Shown here: positions 10,651 through 19,491 of the stretch, one piece after another
Numbering within the stretch: position 1 is the stretch's first letter
Layout: each line of letters starts with the position of its first letter
Assembly (NCBI RefSeq): GCF_042731755.1
Contig: NZ_JBHWLR010000008.1
Span: 186,001-250,000, forward strand
From: Promicromonospora sp042731755
GTDB taxonomy: Bacteria > Actinomycetota > Actinomycetes > Actinomycetales > Cellulomonadaceae
Reading direction: 5' to 3'
Length of the DNA: 64,000 nucleotides
Translations under genes and position numbers: made by a program
Notes under the pieces: generated by a model
Told to the model about the DNA's origin: nothing
What the model saw: only the letters and a program-made list of their open reading frames with translations
Databases searched by the model: none

Positions 10651-11619
10651 GTGACCGGATATGACGCACAGTTCCTCGGTTTCGGCGTCCCGCTCCCCGT
10701 CTCCCCGGCCGAGCTGCGCGTCCTCGACTACACCCACTTCTCCGTGCTGCTCGACCCGGTCCGCCGGCTCGCCGCGGCCACGGCGTGCACCATCGACGGC
10801 GCCACCCTCCAGGCGCTGCGCCGTTCGGGCCGCTGGCGCCTGGACTCCCGCGTGCCGAGCGGCGAGCAGGCCGGCAGCGAGCTCTACGCGGGCAACCCGC
10901 TGGACCGCGGCCACCTCGTGCGCCGTCTCGACCCCGTCTGGGGTGACGCCGAGACGGCCGCGCGGGCGAACCACGACACGTTCACCTACACCAACGCGGC
11001 GCCGCAGGTGAACAGGTTCAACCAGTCCAAGGAGCTCTGGAACGGGCTCGAGGACCACGTGCTGCGGTACGCCGCGGCGCACGACCGCCGCCTCGCCGTC
11101 CACACCGGCCCCGTCTTCGCCGCCGACGACCCGCCGTACCGCGGGGTGCGCCTGCCGCGCCTGTTCTGGAAGGTCGTCGCCTGGGTGGACCCGGCCGGCG
11201 CGCCCGGCCCCGCCACCGAAGGCCCCGCCGGCGTCGCACCCGGCGCGCTGCGGGCGACGGCGTTCGTGCTGGACCAGACGCCCCAGCTCGACGACGCCCG
11301 GCTGTACGAGATCACCGCCCAGGCCCTGGCCAGGGACGAGATCCCGCCGCTCGGCCCGTTCCGCACCTACCAGGTGCCGGTGCGCGACGTCGCGGCGCTG
11401 ACCCGGCTGGGCCTCGGCCCCCTGGCCGGCGCGGACGTGCTCGCGATGCCGCCCGTGGAGCCGGCGGGCACGCGGCCCACCGACATCACGATCCACCGGC
11501 TCCCCCGGGCACGGGCGTGGTCGGAGATCAGGACCCCCGACCAGATCGCCCTGCCCGGCCGCGTACCGCCTACGCCGACCGCCCGTAGGTCTCCAGGAGC
11601 CGGAGCCACACCTCGCTGA
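10651..11619 (+). CDS. DNA/RNA non-specific endonuclease (NUC family)
   Basis: About 322 residues with the beta-beta-alpha metal nuclease signature: NPLDRGHLVRRLDPVWG supplies the DRGH catalytic His, and FTYTNAAPQVNRFNQSKELW supplies the metal-binding Asn. A conserved core continues to LFWKVVAWVD. No clear signal peptide is visible from the GTG at 10651 (VTGYDAQFLGFGVPLP), the start that matches the usual family N-terminus. In-frame starts at 10618 and 10582 would add a short hydrophobic lead (MTWLTLVGCRP), so export cannot be excluded. The last 50 bases overlap the convergent oxidoreductase gene, and the C-terminal tail is probably disordered. Confidence 0.85.
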   Translation: MTGYDAQFLGFGVPLPVSPAELRVLDYTHFSVLLDPVRRLAAATACTIDGATLQALRRSGRWRLDSRVPSGEQAGSELYAGNPLDRGHLVRRLDPVWGDAETAARANHDTFTYTNAAPQVNRFNQSKELWNGLEDHVLRYAAAHDRRLAVHTGPVFAADDPPYRGVRLPRLFWKVVAWVDPAGAPGPATEGPAGVAPGALRATAFVLDQTPQLDDARLYEITAQALARDEIPPLGPFRTYQVPVRDVAALTRLGLGPLAGADVLAMPPVEPAGTRPTDITIHRLPRARAWSEIRTPDQIALPGRVPPTPTARRSPGAGATPR

Positions 11620-13015
11620 CGGTGGGGTAGGCGGGCACGGCGTGCCACAGCCGGTCGATCGGCACCTCGGCGGTGACCGCGATCGTCGCCGCGTGGAGCA
11701 GCTCGGCCACGTCGGGGCCCACGGCGGTGAACCCGACGAGCACCTTGCGGTCCTCGTCGACGACCATGGCGGCCCGGCCGGTGTACCCGTCGGCGTGCAG
11801 CGAGGCACCGGCTACGGCGCCCAGGTCGTACTCGACGGAGCGCACGCGCAGCCCCGCGGCCTCGGCGGAGGCGGCGGTGTGGCCGACGCTCGCGATCTCG
11901 GGGTCGGTGAAGATCACCTGCGGCACGGCGCGCTCGTCGGCCGTGGCGGCGTGCCGGCCCCAGGGACCGACGTCGACGGGCGTGCCCTTGGCACGGGCGG
12001 CGATGGCGTCGCCCACGGCTCGGGCCTGGTACTTGCCCTGGTGCGTCAGGAGCGCGCGGCGGTTGACGTCGCCCGCGGCGTAGAGCCAGCCGTCGCCGAC
12101 CGGCACGCCGTCGGCGCCGAGCACCCGCAGGGAGTCGTCGACCGCCAGCCAGTCGCCGGGGGTGAGCCCGACGTTCTCCAGGCCGATCGAGTCCGTGCTG
12201 GGCCGGCGGCCCGTCGCGACGAGCACCTCGTCGGCGGTGACGTTCGTGCCGTCCGCGAGCGCGACGTGCACCGTGCCCTCGTCGTCACGCCGGACGTCCA
12301 CCGGCTGGGTGCGCAGGTGCAGCGCCACGCCCTCCGCCTTGAGCGACTCGGCCACGAGGTCGCTCGCGAACGACTCCACGCTGGGCAGCAGCCCGTCGCG
12401 GGCGATCAGCGTGACCTGCGCGCCGAGGGCGGAGAACGCGGTGGCCATCTCGGTTCCCACGACGCCACCGCCGATGACCGCGAGCCGTCCGGGGACGGCC
12501 TGGGCCGACGCGGCCTCACGGCTGGTCCACGGCGCGGCGTCGGCCAGGCCAGGGATCGGCGGGACGGCGGCGCTGCTGCCGGTCGCGACGACCACTGCAT
12601 GCCGCGCGGTGAGCACGGTCGTGCCGCCGTCGGCGTCCGTCACCTCGACGGTGCGGGTGGCGCTGATCCGGCCGGCGCCGCGGAACAGGGAGATCCCCGC
12701 GCCCTGCAGCCAGTCGACCTGGCCGTCGTCGTGCCAGTGCGCCGCGAACGCGTCGCGCCGGGCCAGGACGGCGGCGGTGTCGAGCTCACCGGTCACGGCG
12801 GCGCGGGCGCCAGGCAGGCTGCGCGCGGCGCGCAGCGCGGCGGCGTCGCGCAGGAGCGCCTTGGTGGGCATGCAGGCCCAGTAGGAGCACTCTCCGCCCA
12901 CGAGCTCGCGCTCCACGACGGCGGCGGTCAGGTCGCCCTGGACCACGCGGTCGGCGACGTTCTCACCGACGGGTCCGGCACCGATGACGACGACGTCGAA
13001 GACGTTCTCGGGCAT
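11570..13015 (-). CDS. FAD-dependent disulfide oxidoreductase (class I)
   Basis: 481-residue member of the dihydrolipoamide/mercuric/mycothione reductase group. The FAD motif VVVIGAGPVGENVADRV opens the protein. The redox pair is CSYWAC, keeping the family C-x4-C spacing inside GGECSYWACMPTK. The NAD(P) motif is LAVIGGGVVGTEMATAFSAL, and FTDPEIASVGH opens the dimer domain. The catalytic His segment near the C-terminus reads HAVPAYPTVSE rather than HAHPTLSE, so a His is kept in a changed setting. The substrate cannot be read from the sequence. It starts one base after the stop of the upstream membrane-protein gene, so the two are coupled and probably under the divergent TetR regulator. Confidence 0.9.
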   Translation of the reverse strand: MPENVFDVVVIGAGPVGENVADRVVQGDLTAAVVERELVGGECSYWACMPTKALLRDAAALRAARSLPGARAAVTGELDTAAVLARRDAFAAHWHDDGQVDWLQGAGISLFRGAGRISATRTVEVTDADGGTTVLTARHAVVVATGSSAAVPPIPGLADAAPWTSREAASAQAVPGRLAVIGGGVVGTEMATAFSALGAQVTLIARDGLLPSVESFASDLVAESLKAEGVALHLRTQPVDVRRDDEGTVHVALADGTNVTADEVLVATGRRPSTDSIGLENVGLTPGDWLAVDDSLRVLGADGVPVGDGWLYAAGDVNRRALLTHQGKYQARAVGDAIAARAKGTPVDVGPWGRHAATADERAVPQVIFTDPEIASVGHTAASAEAAGLRVRSVEYDLGAVAGASLHADGYTGRAAMVVDEDRKVLVGFTAVGPDVAELLHAATIAVTAEVPIDRLWHAVPAYPTVSEVWLRLLETYGRSA

Positions 13016-13016
13016 G

Positions 13017-13580
13017 TCAGCTCTCCTTCTTGATGACGCGGCCCAGGCGCAACGCCGAGACCAGGAAGAAGATTCCGCCGAGCGTGGCGTACCCGGCCAG
13101 CGAGGTCAGGGCCGCGTTCGGACCGCCGGCCATCATGAAGAAGCCGGTACCGGCGAACACCGAGATGCCGCCGCTGAGGATCATGGCCCACTGGCCGCCG
13201 AGCTTGTAGCGCCGGATCGCGACGATGAGCTGCACGAGGCCGGCGGTGATCGCCCAGACGCCCCAGACCCGCAGCACGGCGGGGATGCCGGAGGTGACGG
13301 CGACGCCCAGGCCGATGGCCGTGGCCAGGCTCAGCGCCATGTTGAAGTACAGGCCCACCGTGGGACGCGCGGTCGTCGTGGACCGGAGGTCGGTCACGGC
13401 CGCCGCGACGTCGAACAGCGGGTAGAGCACCAGCAGCCCGATCGCGACCGGGCCCAGGCTGCCTCCGACGACGAACAGCAGTGCCGCCCAGACGATCGCG
13501 AAGCCGAACCGGACGAAGTACAGCTTCCGCAGCGCTCGGGCCGTGGCAACGGCCGACGCTGATTCCACGGTGGTGGACAT
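13017..13580 (-). CDS. DUF308/HdeD-like small membrane protein
   Basis: 187 residues with about six hydrophobic helices (for example FGFAIVWAALLFVVGG, AIGLLVLYPLFDVAAAV, WAMILSGGISVFAGTGFFMM), arranged as in DUF308/HdeD-like proteins. The function is unknown; relatives are linked to acid or general stress. It is the first gene of a two-gene operon with the flavin oxidoreductase. A hairpin (CGGGCGG 13604-13610, CCGCCCG 13619-13625) stands just upstream in its leader. Confidence 0.75.
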   Translation of the reverse strand: MSTTVESASAVATARALRKLYFVRFGFAIVWAALLFVVGGSLGPVAIGLLVLYPLFDVAAAVTDLRSTTTARPTVGLYFNMALSLATAIGLGVAVTSGIPAVLRVWGVWAITAGLVQLIVAIRRYKLGGQWAMILSGGISVFAGTGFFMMAGGPNAALTSLAGYATLGGIFFLVSALRLGRVIKKES

Positions 13581-13635
13581 GTGAGTTCCCCTCGGTAGCG
13601 GCGCGGGCGGGAATTGATCCGCCCGGCCATGTGTC

Positions 13636-13663
13636 TAGGTAGACTGACTAGTAACTCTACCTA
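13636..13663. promoter_or_regulatory. 28-bp operator-like palindrome between divergent genes
   Basis: TAGGTAGA (13636-13643) and TCTACCTA (13656-13663) are perfect inverted arms, and the exact centre is ACTAGT (13647-13652). Only two of the fourteen base pairs of the dyad fail. It lies midway in the 142-base gap between the TetR gene and the membrane-protein/oxidoreductase operon, which is where a TetR dimer or dimer pair would bind to control both directions. The binding itself is inferred. Confidence 0.75.
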
Positions 13664-13722
13664 CCGGGACAGTACACATCCTCGGGCGTCGAGCGCAAGG
13701 GGACGGAGAAAAGGGGCCACGT

Positions 13723-14310
13723 ATGATCACGACCGTGCGCGGATCAATGTCAGACCGCCTGATCGAGGCGGCGAACGAGCTCTTCTACGCGCACGGCCTG
13801 CGGGCCGTGAGCGTGGACAAGGTGATCGAGCGCGCCGGCACCACGAAGGTGACGTTCTACCGGCACTTCCAGAGCAAGGACGACCTCGTGGTCGCCTACC
13901 TGGAGCACCGGGCGGCACAGGAGCGCGCCGGCGTGGACGGGGCCATCGCCCACGGCGACGGCGACGTCGACGTCTCGTTGCGCCTGATGGCCGACCACAC
14001 CGGGGCGGCGGCGTGCACCCCCGGCTTCCGCGGGTGCCCGTTCATCAACGCCGCGGCCGAGTACCCCGACCCCGACAGTCCCGTCCGCAAGGTCGTCGAC
14101 GAGCACCGCGGGTGGTGGGTGCGCGCGTTCGAGCGGCTCGTCGCCCCCCTGGGGCTCGCCGAGCCGGCCGCGGTCGCGGAGGATCTGATGCTCCTCCGCG
14201 ACGGCGTCATGGTCGCGGGCTACCTCGGTGACCCGTCCCGGGTCGGCGCCTCGTTCCTGCGGAGCTGCCGGGCCGTCGTCGGCAGCGCGCCCCGCGCGGC
14301 CGGGGTGTAG
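13723..14310 (+). CDS. TetR/AcrR-family transcriptional regulator
   Basis: 195 residues. The helix-turn-helix covers about residues 10-57 (LIEAANELFYAHGLRAVSVD, then AGTTKVTFYRHFQSKDDLVV). The ligand domain is of the group with a conserved GCPFINAAAEYPD segment, including a Cys. It probably represses itself and the divergent membrane-protein/oxidoreductase operon through the palindrome at 13636-13663. The ATG at 13723 is preceded by a purine-rich GGAGAAAAGGGG. A second in-frame ATG (13747, MSDRLIEAA) is also possible. Confidence 0.9.
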   Translation: MITTVRGSMSDRLIEAANELFYAHGLRAVSVDKVIERAGTTKVTFYRHFQSKDDLVVAYLEHRAAQERAGVDGAIAHGDGDVDVSLRLMADHTGAAACTPGFRGCPFINAAAEYPDPDSPVRKVVDEHRGWWVRAFERLVAPLGLAEPAAVAEDLMLLRDGVMVAGYLGDPSRVGASFLRSCRAVVGSAPRAAGV

Positions 14311-14319
14311 CCGCCGGCG

Positions 14320-15183
14320 TCAGACCTCGTCCTGCCAGCAGTGCCGCGGCGCGTAGCCCAGCACCCGGCGGGCCTTGTCGATGCTCAGCAGCGTCTCGCG
14401 CCCCTGCAGCGGACGGCGGACCGGGACGCCGGGGAACTGCTCGGCCACCAGGTCGGCCGAGTCGCGCTCCATCACGGTGTCGTCGTTGGCGATGACGAAC
14501 GCCTCGAACCCCGTGAAGTCCGCCTCAAGCGCGCGGCGCACCGCCTGCGCCCCGTCGCGACCGTCGATGTAGCCCCACAGGTTCCAGCGCCGGGCCGCGG
14601 CGTCGTCCTGCCAGGACGGGAAGCGGGCGTAGTCCTCCGGGCGCATCACGTTGGAGAACCGCAGCGCGGCCACCTTCAGCTCCGGGTCCCAGCGCGTGAA
14701 GTGCCGGGCCGTCTCCTCCTCGAGCGACTTGCCGAGGGAGTAGGTGGACTGCGGCAGCACGTCGTACTCCTCGTCCACCGGGACGTACGGCGGCGGCACG
14801 TCGAACGGCAGGCCGAGCACCGTCTCGGAGGAGGCCGTCACGACGTTCCGGATGCCCAGCACCTGGGCGGCCCGCAGCACGTTGTACGTGCTGGGCACGT
14901 TGTTGCGGAAGGTCGCGGCGTTGGTGGCCAGGCCGGGCGCGGGGATCGCGGACAGGTGCACGACGGCGTCGGCCGCCCGGCCCTCGTCCACGCCGGACAG
15001 GAGCTCGACGACCTGGCCCAGGTCGGTCAGGTCAGCGACCGTGAAGTGACCGCGGCTGCCCTCCGGGGGCGCCACGCGGTCGGTCGCGACCACGTCGTAC
15101 CCGGAGTCCACCAGGTGCTCCACCACGAACCGGCCGAGCTTGCCGCTCGCGCCCGTGACCACTACCCGCTGCGTCGTCGCCAT
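14320..15183 (-). CDS. NAD-dependent epimerase/dehydratase (extended SDR)
   Basis: 287-residue Rossmann protein. VVVTGASGKLGRFVV is the NAD-binding GxxGxxG motif, and YSLGK is the catalytic YxxxK, with a Ser-rich strand VVTASSETVLG before it. The close to LGY (KARRVLGYAPRHCWQDE) is typical of UDP-sugar or uronate-type SDR enzymes. The true substrate is not known; uronate dehydrogenase-like or UDP-sugar epimerase-like activities are the nearest guesses. It follows endonuclease IV on the same strand with 54 bases between and may be the last gene of the propeller-array transcript. Confidence 0.85.
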   Translation of the reverse strand: MATTQRVVVTGASGKLGRFVVEHLVDSGYDVVATDRVAPPEGSRGHFTVADLTDLGQVVELLSGVDEGRAADAVVHLSAIPAPGLATNAATFRNNVPSTYNVLRAAQVLGIRNVVTASSETVLGLPFDVPPPYVPVDEEYDVLPQSTYSLGKSLEEETARHFTRWDPELKVAALRFSNVMRPEDYARFPSWQDDAAARRWNLWGYIDGRDGAQAVRRALEADFTGFEAFVIANDDTVMERDSADLVAEQFPGVPVRRPLQGRETLLSIDKARRVLGYAPRHCWQDEV

Positions 15184-15237
15184 GTGTCCGATCCTGCCAG
15201 GTCGCCCCGGCCCGCGCGGCCACCGGGGCCGGTCGGG

Positions 15238-16023
15238 TCAGCCCAGCCGCTCCCGCAGCCACGCGATGTCCGGGGCCATCTCGCCCTTGGTCTCGCAGAT
15301 GACGGGGGCGCCCGCGGCGGCGATCACGCCCACCAGCAGCTCCTCGGGGATCAGGCCCCGGCCGAAGTTGATGTGCCGGTCCGCGCCCGAGCCGACCTCG
15401 TCGCGCGAGTCGTTGGCGTGCACCAGGTCGATGCGGCCCGTGATCGCCCGGATCTGGTCGGCGGCCGTCGCGAGGTCGATGCCCCCGGCCCACGCGTGGC
15501 ACGTGTCGAGCGTGAAGCCGACGGCGTCGCCGCCGTTCGCCGCGGTCACCGCGGCCCAGAGCTGCTCGATGCGCTCCAGCCGGCGGGCCATGGAGTAGTC
15601 GCCGCCCGCGGTGTTCTCGATGAGCACCGGGACGTCGGTCTCCAGCGCGTCGATGGCCTTGCGCCAGTTGTCGAAACCCTTGGCCGGCTCGTCGTTCGCG
15701 GTGACGTGCCCGCCGTGCACCACGACGCCCTTGGCGCCGATCGCCGACGCGCCGTCCATGATCTGCTGCAGCAGCTTGCGGCTCGGGATCCGGATGCGGT
15801 TGTTGGTCGACGCCACGTTGATGACGTACGGCGCGTGCACGTAGAGGTCCACGTCGGCCGCCGCGGCGTCGGCCCGGAGCGCCTCCGCGCCGCCCTCGTA
15901 GGGCAGGTCGGGGACCTTCCAGGCCTGCGGGTCGCTGAGGAACACCTGCACCGCGTCCGCGTCGAGCGCCTTGGCCGCCCCGATCGCGTCGGCCAGGTCA
16001 ACGTGCGCGCCGATTCTCACCAT
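15238..16023 (-). CDS. nfo: Deoxyribonuclease IV (AP endonuclease)
   Basis: 261-residue TIM-barrel enzyme that cuts DNA 5' to abasic sites in base-excision repair. The zinc-ligand motifs are all visible: IGAHVD, YVHAPYVINVAST, VVHGGHVT, VLIENTAGGDY, TLDTCHAWAGG, LVHANDSRDEVGSGADRHIN and ICETKGE. Length and order match the Nfo family. The ATG at 16023 gives a direct MVRIGAHVD start. It lies 47 bases behind the last beta-propeller gene on the same strand. Confidence 0.95.
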   Translation of the reverse strand: MVRIGAHVDLADAIGAAKALDADAVQVFLSDPQAWKVPDLPYEGGAEALRADAAAADVDLYVHAPYVINVASTNNRIRIPSRKLLQQIMDGASAIGAKGVVVHGGHVTANDEPAKGFDNWRKAIDALETDVPVLIENTAGGDYSMARRLERIEQLWAAVTAANGGDAVGFTLDTCHAWAGGIDLATAADQIRAITGRIDLVHANDSRDEVGSGADRHINFGRGLIPEELLVGVIAAAGAPVICETKGEMAPDIAWLRERLG

Positions 16024-16070
16024 GGGGCCACCCTAGGACGGCTCACCGACATCGGCGGCGGCAGCGCGGG

Positions 16071-17708
16071 TCAGCCCAGCCGCTTGACCCCGTACTGGGA
16101 GACCTCGAGCAGGTTCCCGTCCACCGCGAGCAGCATCGTGTCCGGCTTCGGGGTGAGGAGGTGCGACGACGTCCCGTCCCAGACCAGCTCGCCCGAGGCC
16201 ACGTCGAGCGACACGAGCCCCTGGTCGCCGCTCCCGCTCTCCAGGAGCATCAGCACCGACTGCCCGTCGGTGAAGGCCTGGGACACGTAGCTGCTCTCGT
16301 ACGACCAGTCGTACAGGCTGCCCTGCGTGCGCCACGTCCAGCGGACCGCGCCCGTGTCGAGGTCCAGCCCGCGCACGCCCCCGGCCCAGGTGGTGGTCAC
16401 CACCGTCCGGTCCACCTGGGCGAGGAACTGGGCCGTGCCGTCCCGCACCGCGACGTCCCAGCGCTCCGTCCCGTCCGCCGCGTACGAGCGCAGCCGTCCC
16501 CCGGGCGGTTCCGTCGAGAGGAGCGTGGCCGAACCGGGATCGTCGGTGGTCTGCGGGCGGTTCAGGGTCCCGGCGACCTTCCGGACCGCCTCGCCGTCCG
16601 GGGAGTAGAGGGCGCTGTCCATCCTGCCGTCGTACCGCTGGGCGATCGTCTGCGCGACGTACCCGCCCGTGTCGAGGCCGGCCACCGACGCGAAGCCCGG
16701 CACGCCCTCCATCATCAGGACGGCGCCGTCCGCGGTGACGCCGGCCCGGAAGCCGCACCCCCACACCTGGACGAGGCCCGGCTCGATCCGCGCGCCGAAC
16801 CCCTCGGGGTCGAGGTGCTCGCCGGACCGCACGATGTCGTCCGCGCGGTCCCAGGGCAGGAGTGGTCCGGCGCGGCAGCCCTCGGCCGCCATCGCCCGGA
16901 AGGGGACGACGACGCTCCAGCGCTCCGCACCCGTCCGGGCGTCCTCGGCGCGCAGCAGCAGGTCCCGGCCGGCCGCGACCGTCCCGCTGCACTCCCCCTC
17001 GTCCGGGCACTGGGCGCCGTTCCCGTCCGCCGGCTCGGGCCCGATCCGCCGGGCACGCAGCACGGTCCCGTCCGGGCCGGGCCGCGCGTACCCGTACCGC
17101 TCCTCGTCGCCGGCGTCGAGCGTGCGAGGCGCGGAGGGCACTCCGTCGGGCCCCACGGTGAAGGCCTCGCGCCCGGCCCCGGAGCCCTGGAGGCAGACCA
17201 GGACGTCGGTCGCCACCTCCGACCAGCCCAGATAGCCGGTCGGCCCGCAGTCCGGGTCCTCGCCGAGCGGTACGGTCCAGCCCTCCTCGCCGGTGGACGC
17301 GTCCAGGGCAAGCAGCCCGTCGTCGGACTCGAACGCCAGGTAGGGGCCGAGGGCGGCGACCTGGTTGCCCTCCCCCTGCACGAACGCCCGGCGCGAGCCG
17401 ACGGCGCCGGCCCACGCCCACACCTCGTGGAGCGGCGCCGACACGTCCACGACGCCGCCGCGCACGGACCTGATCTGCTCGGCCCGCGCGGCGTCGCGCA
17501 CGCCGTCGACGACGAGCCCGGTGCCCAGCACCGCCGCGACCACGACGGCGCCCACGAGCGTGCGCCGTCGCCAGACCGTGGCCCGTGCCGGGTCGTCCGC
17601 CGGGCGCGGCCCTCCGGCCGGCGGCGGGGCCGGCGACGCGGCGCGGTGTCCCTCGTCGTCCACCAGGTCGAAGACGACAGCGTCGTCGTCGTCCGCGTGA
17701 CGAGCCAT
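16071..17708 (-). CDS. PQQ-like beta-propeller membrane protein, paralogue 1
   Basis: 545 residues. A cytoplasmic N-terminus with VVFDLVDDEG at residues 11-20 is followed by a Pro/Ala-rich linker, one membrane segment at about 50-68, and a large outside domain of PQQ/quinoprotein-like blades (repeats of DASTGEEGWTV, DVASGELVWD, DLDTGAVRWTW). No PQQ-binding or catalytic residues are evident, so this looks like a BamB-like binding scaffold. Three cysteine pairs are shared with paralogues 2-4 (CGPTGYLGW..LVCL; QCPDEGECSGT; GCRAG..WGCGF) and suggest disulfides outside the cell. It ends in GVKRLG, the common last strand. It is the farthest from the exporter genes in the array. The function is unknown. 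Confidence 0.85.
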   Translation of the reverse strand: MARHADDDDAVVFDLVDDEGHRAASPAPPPAGGPRPADDPARATVWRRRTLVGAVVVAAVLGTGLVVDGVRDAARAEQIRSVRGGVVDVSAPLHEVWAWAGAVGSRRAFVQGEGNQVAALGPYLAFESDDGLLALDASTGEEGWTVPLGEDPDCGPTGYLGWSEVATDVLVCLQGSGAGREAFTVGPDGVPSAPRTLDAGDEERYGYARPGPDGTVLRARRIGPEPADGNGAQCPDEGECSGTVAAGRDLLLRAEDARTGAERWSVVVPFRAMAAEGCRAGPLLPWDRADDIVRSGEHLDPEGFGARIEPGLVQVWGCGFRAGVTADGAVLMMEGVPGFASVAGLDTGGYVAQTIAQRYDGRMDSALYSPDGEAVRKVAGTLNRPQTTDDPGSATLLSTEPPGGRLRSYAADGTERWDVAVRDGTAQFLAQVDRTVVTTTWAGGVRGLDLDTGAVRWTWRTQGSLYDWSYESSYVSQAFTDGQSVLMLLESGSGDQGLVSLDVASGELVWDGTSSHLLTPKPDTMLLAVDGNLLEVSQYGVKRLG

Positions 17709-17773
17709 ACCACCGAGCGTATGCCGCACGGGCCGTCCGCTCACCCAGAGCGCGGGCCGCCCGCGCCGCCCCG

Positions 17774-19459
17774 TCAGCCCAGGCCGCGGACACCCGACGG
17801 CGTGACCTCCAGCAGGTGCCCGTCCACGGCGACGAGGGACGTGTCGAACCCCTGGTACTTGCCGCCGGTGACCGCCGCGTCGCCGTGCTGCTCCCAGACG
17901 ACCTCGCCCGAGGCCGCGTCGAGCGCCACCAGGCCGCCGCCGCCGGAGCCGTTCTCGGTGAGCAGCAGCACCGACTCGCCGTCCGTGAACGTGCGAGACA
18001 CGAAGAGGTCCTCGGGGTACCGGCCGTCGGCGCCGTCCGCGCCGTCCCACACCCAGCGTGTCTCGCCGGTCGCGGCGTCCAGGCCCCGCACGTCGCCGGC
18101 CCCGGTCATGACGAGCATCGTCCCGGCCACCTGGGCGAGGAAGAGCTGACCGCCGGAGCCCGTCGTGGCGTCCCAGCGGGGCGTCCCGTCGGTCTCGTAG
18201 GCCCGCAGCCGCGGGCCGGCCGTGTCCATGGCCAGCAGCACGCCGGGACCCTCGCCGTCCGTCACCCCCGGCTCCAGGGCGTGCCCCTCGATCTCGCCGA
18301 CGACGGCGCCGTCGCCGTCGTACAGGACGGTCCGCACCATGCCCTCGAAGGTGAACCCGGTGTACCCGCCCGTCACGAGGCTGGTCACACCGCCCGTCCC
18401 CGGCTCGATGTCCGTGCCGAGCGGCACCCCGCCCGGGGTGACGGCGGTCTCGATGCCGCAGCCGTAGAGCTGCACGAGGTCGGCGCCGATCCGTGCGCCG
18501 AAGACCCGCGGGTCGATCATCTGCGCGAGGTCCACGGCGCTGCCCGCGCCGTCCCAGGTCGAGCCGAGCCAGTTGTTGCACTGGTCGGCCCGGGTGGGCC
18601 GGAAGGGGACGACCGTGCTCCAGCGCTCGGCGCCCGTGACGGCGTCCTCCGCGCGGAGCGCGAGGCCCTGGCCGTCCAGCACCGTGCCGGAGCACTCGCC
18701 CGTGTCCGTGCACCGCGCGTCGCCCAGGTCCACGGCCGACCCGGGTCCCGCCCGCCGTGCGCGCAGCACGGTGCCGTCGGGCCCTGGCCGGGGCAGCCCG
18801 AACCGGTCGGTCTCCGCGGCCGGGAGCTCCCGCCGGGCCGAGACGACGCCGTCGGGCCCGACCGTCGTGACCGCCCGGTCCGCACCGGAGCCCTCCAGGC
18901 ACACCAGGGACGGCGTGGTCGTCCGGGCCCAGCCCGCGGCCCCGAACGGGCCGCAGTCCGGGTTCTCCCCCAGCGGCACGGTCCATGCCTCCTCGCCGGT
19001 CGCCGGGCGCAGCGCGACGAGCTCCCCGTCGGACTCGAACACGAGGACGTCGCCGAGCACGGCCACCTCGTTGCCGCGCCCCTCGTCGATCGCCGCCCGG
19101 GACCCGACCAGGCCCTCCCATCGCCACGTCTCCGCCAGCGGGCCGGACACGTCCCCGACGCCGCCGCTGACGTCGCGCATCCGCTCCATCCGCGCGCCGT
19201 CGCGCGCGCCGTCGACGGCCAGGCCCGTCCCGAGCACGACGGCGAGCACCGCGGCGACCGGGACGAGGACGCGCAGCCGCCCGTTCGACGTCCCGCCCAC
19301 GTCGGGACCGGCGCCCGCGTCGGGGCCGGCGCCGCCCTCGTCGTCGTCCGGGAGGGGCAGGTCGCCGGAGCCGGACCGGGGGACGGGCACCGCGGACCCC
19401 GCGGCGTCGTCGACCAGGTCGAAGACGAGCCGACCGCCATCGCCCGGTTCTCGCGCCAT
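17774..19459 (-). CDS. PQQ-like beta-propeller membrane protein, paralogue 2
   Basis: 561 residues with the same plan as its neighbours: LVFDLVDDAAG at 11-21, an acidic and Gly/Pro-rich linker, a membrane segment at about 62-82 (VLVPVAAVLAVVLGTGLAV), then VDGARDGARMERMRDVSGGV and the propeller. Blade strands are seen as RPATGEEAWTV, DAVTGAERWS, DAATGETRWVW and DAASGEVVWEQ. The cysteine pairs CGP..LVCL, RCTDTGECSGT and QCNNW..YGCGI are all present. It ends GVRGLG. It is closest to paralogue 3, sharing the ARMERMRDV juxtamembrane block. The ATG at 19459 begins MAREP, the same N-terminus as paralogue 3. There are 65 bases to paralogue 1. Confidence 0.85.
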   Translation of the reverse strand: MAREPGDGGRLVFDLVDDAAGSAVPVPRSGSGDLPLPDDDEGGAGPDAGAGPDVGGTSNGRLRVLVPVAAVLAVVLGTGLAVDGARDGARMERMRDVSGGVGDVSGPLAETWRWEGLVGSRAAIDEGRGNEVAVLGDVLVFESDGELVALRPATGEEAWTVPLGENPDCGPFGAAGWARTTTPSLVCLEGSGADRAVTTVGPDGVVSARRELPAAETDRFGLPRPGPDGTVLRARRAGPGSAVDLGDARCTDTGECSGTVLDGQGLALRAEDAVTGAERWSTVVPFRPTRADQCNNWLGSTWDGAGSAVDLAQMIDPRVFGARIGADLVQLYGCGIETAVTPGGVPLGTDIEPGTGGVTSLVTGGYTGFTFEGMVRTVLYDGDGAVVGEIEGHALEPGVTDGEGPGVLLAMDTAGPRLRAYETDGTPRWDATTGSGGQLFLAQVAGTMLVMTGAGDVRGLDAATGETRWVWDGADGADGRYPEDLFVSRTFTDGESVLLLTENGSGGGGLVALDAASGEVVWEQHGDAAVTGGKYQGFDTSLVAVDGHLLEVTPSGVRGLG

Positions 19460-19491
19460 GAGGTCGAGGGTATGCCGGAGCCGCCCGCGGC

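Noticed and set aside
16161..18149. Open frame opposite the propeller genes
   Set aside because: It crosses the boundary between two supported genes and shows no known motif; a shadow of third-position G/C bias.
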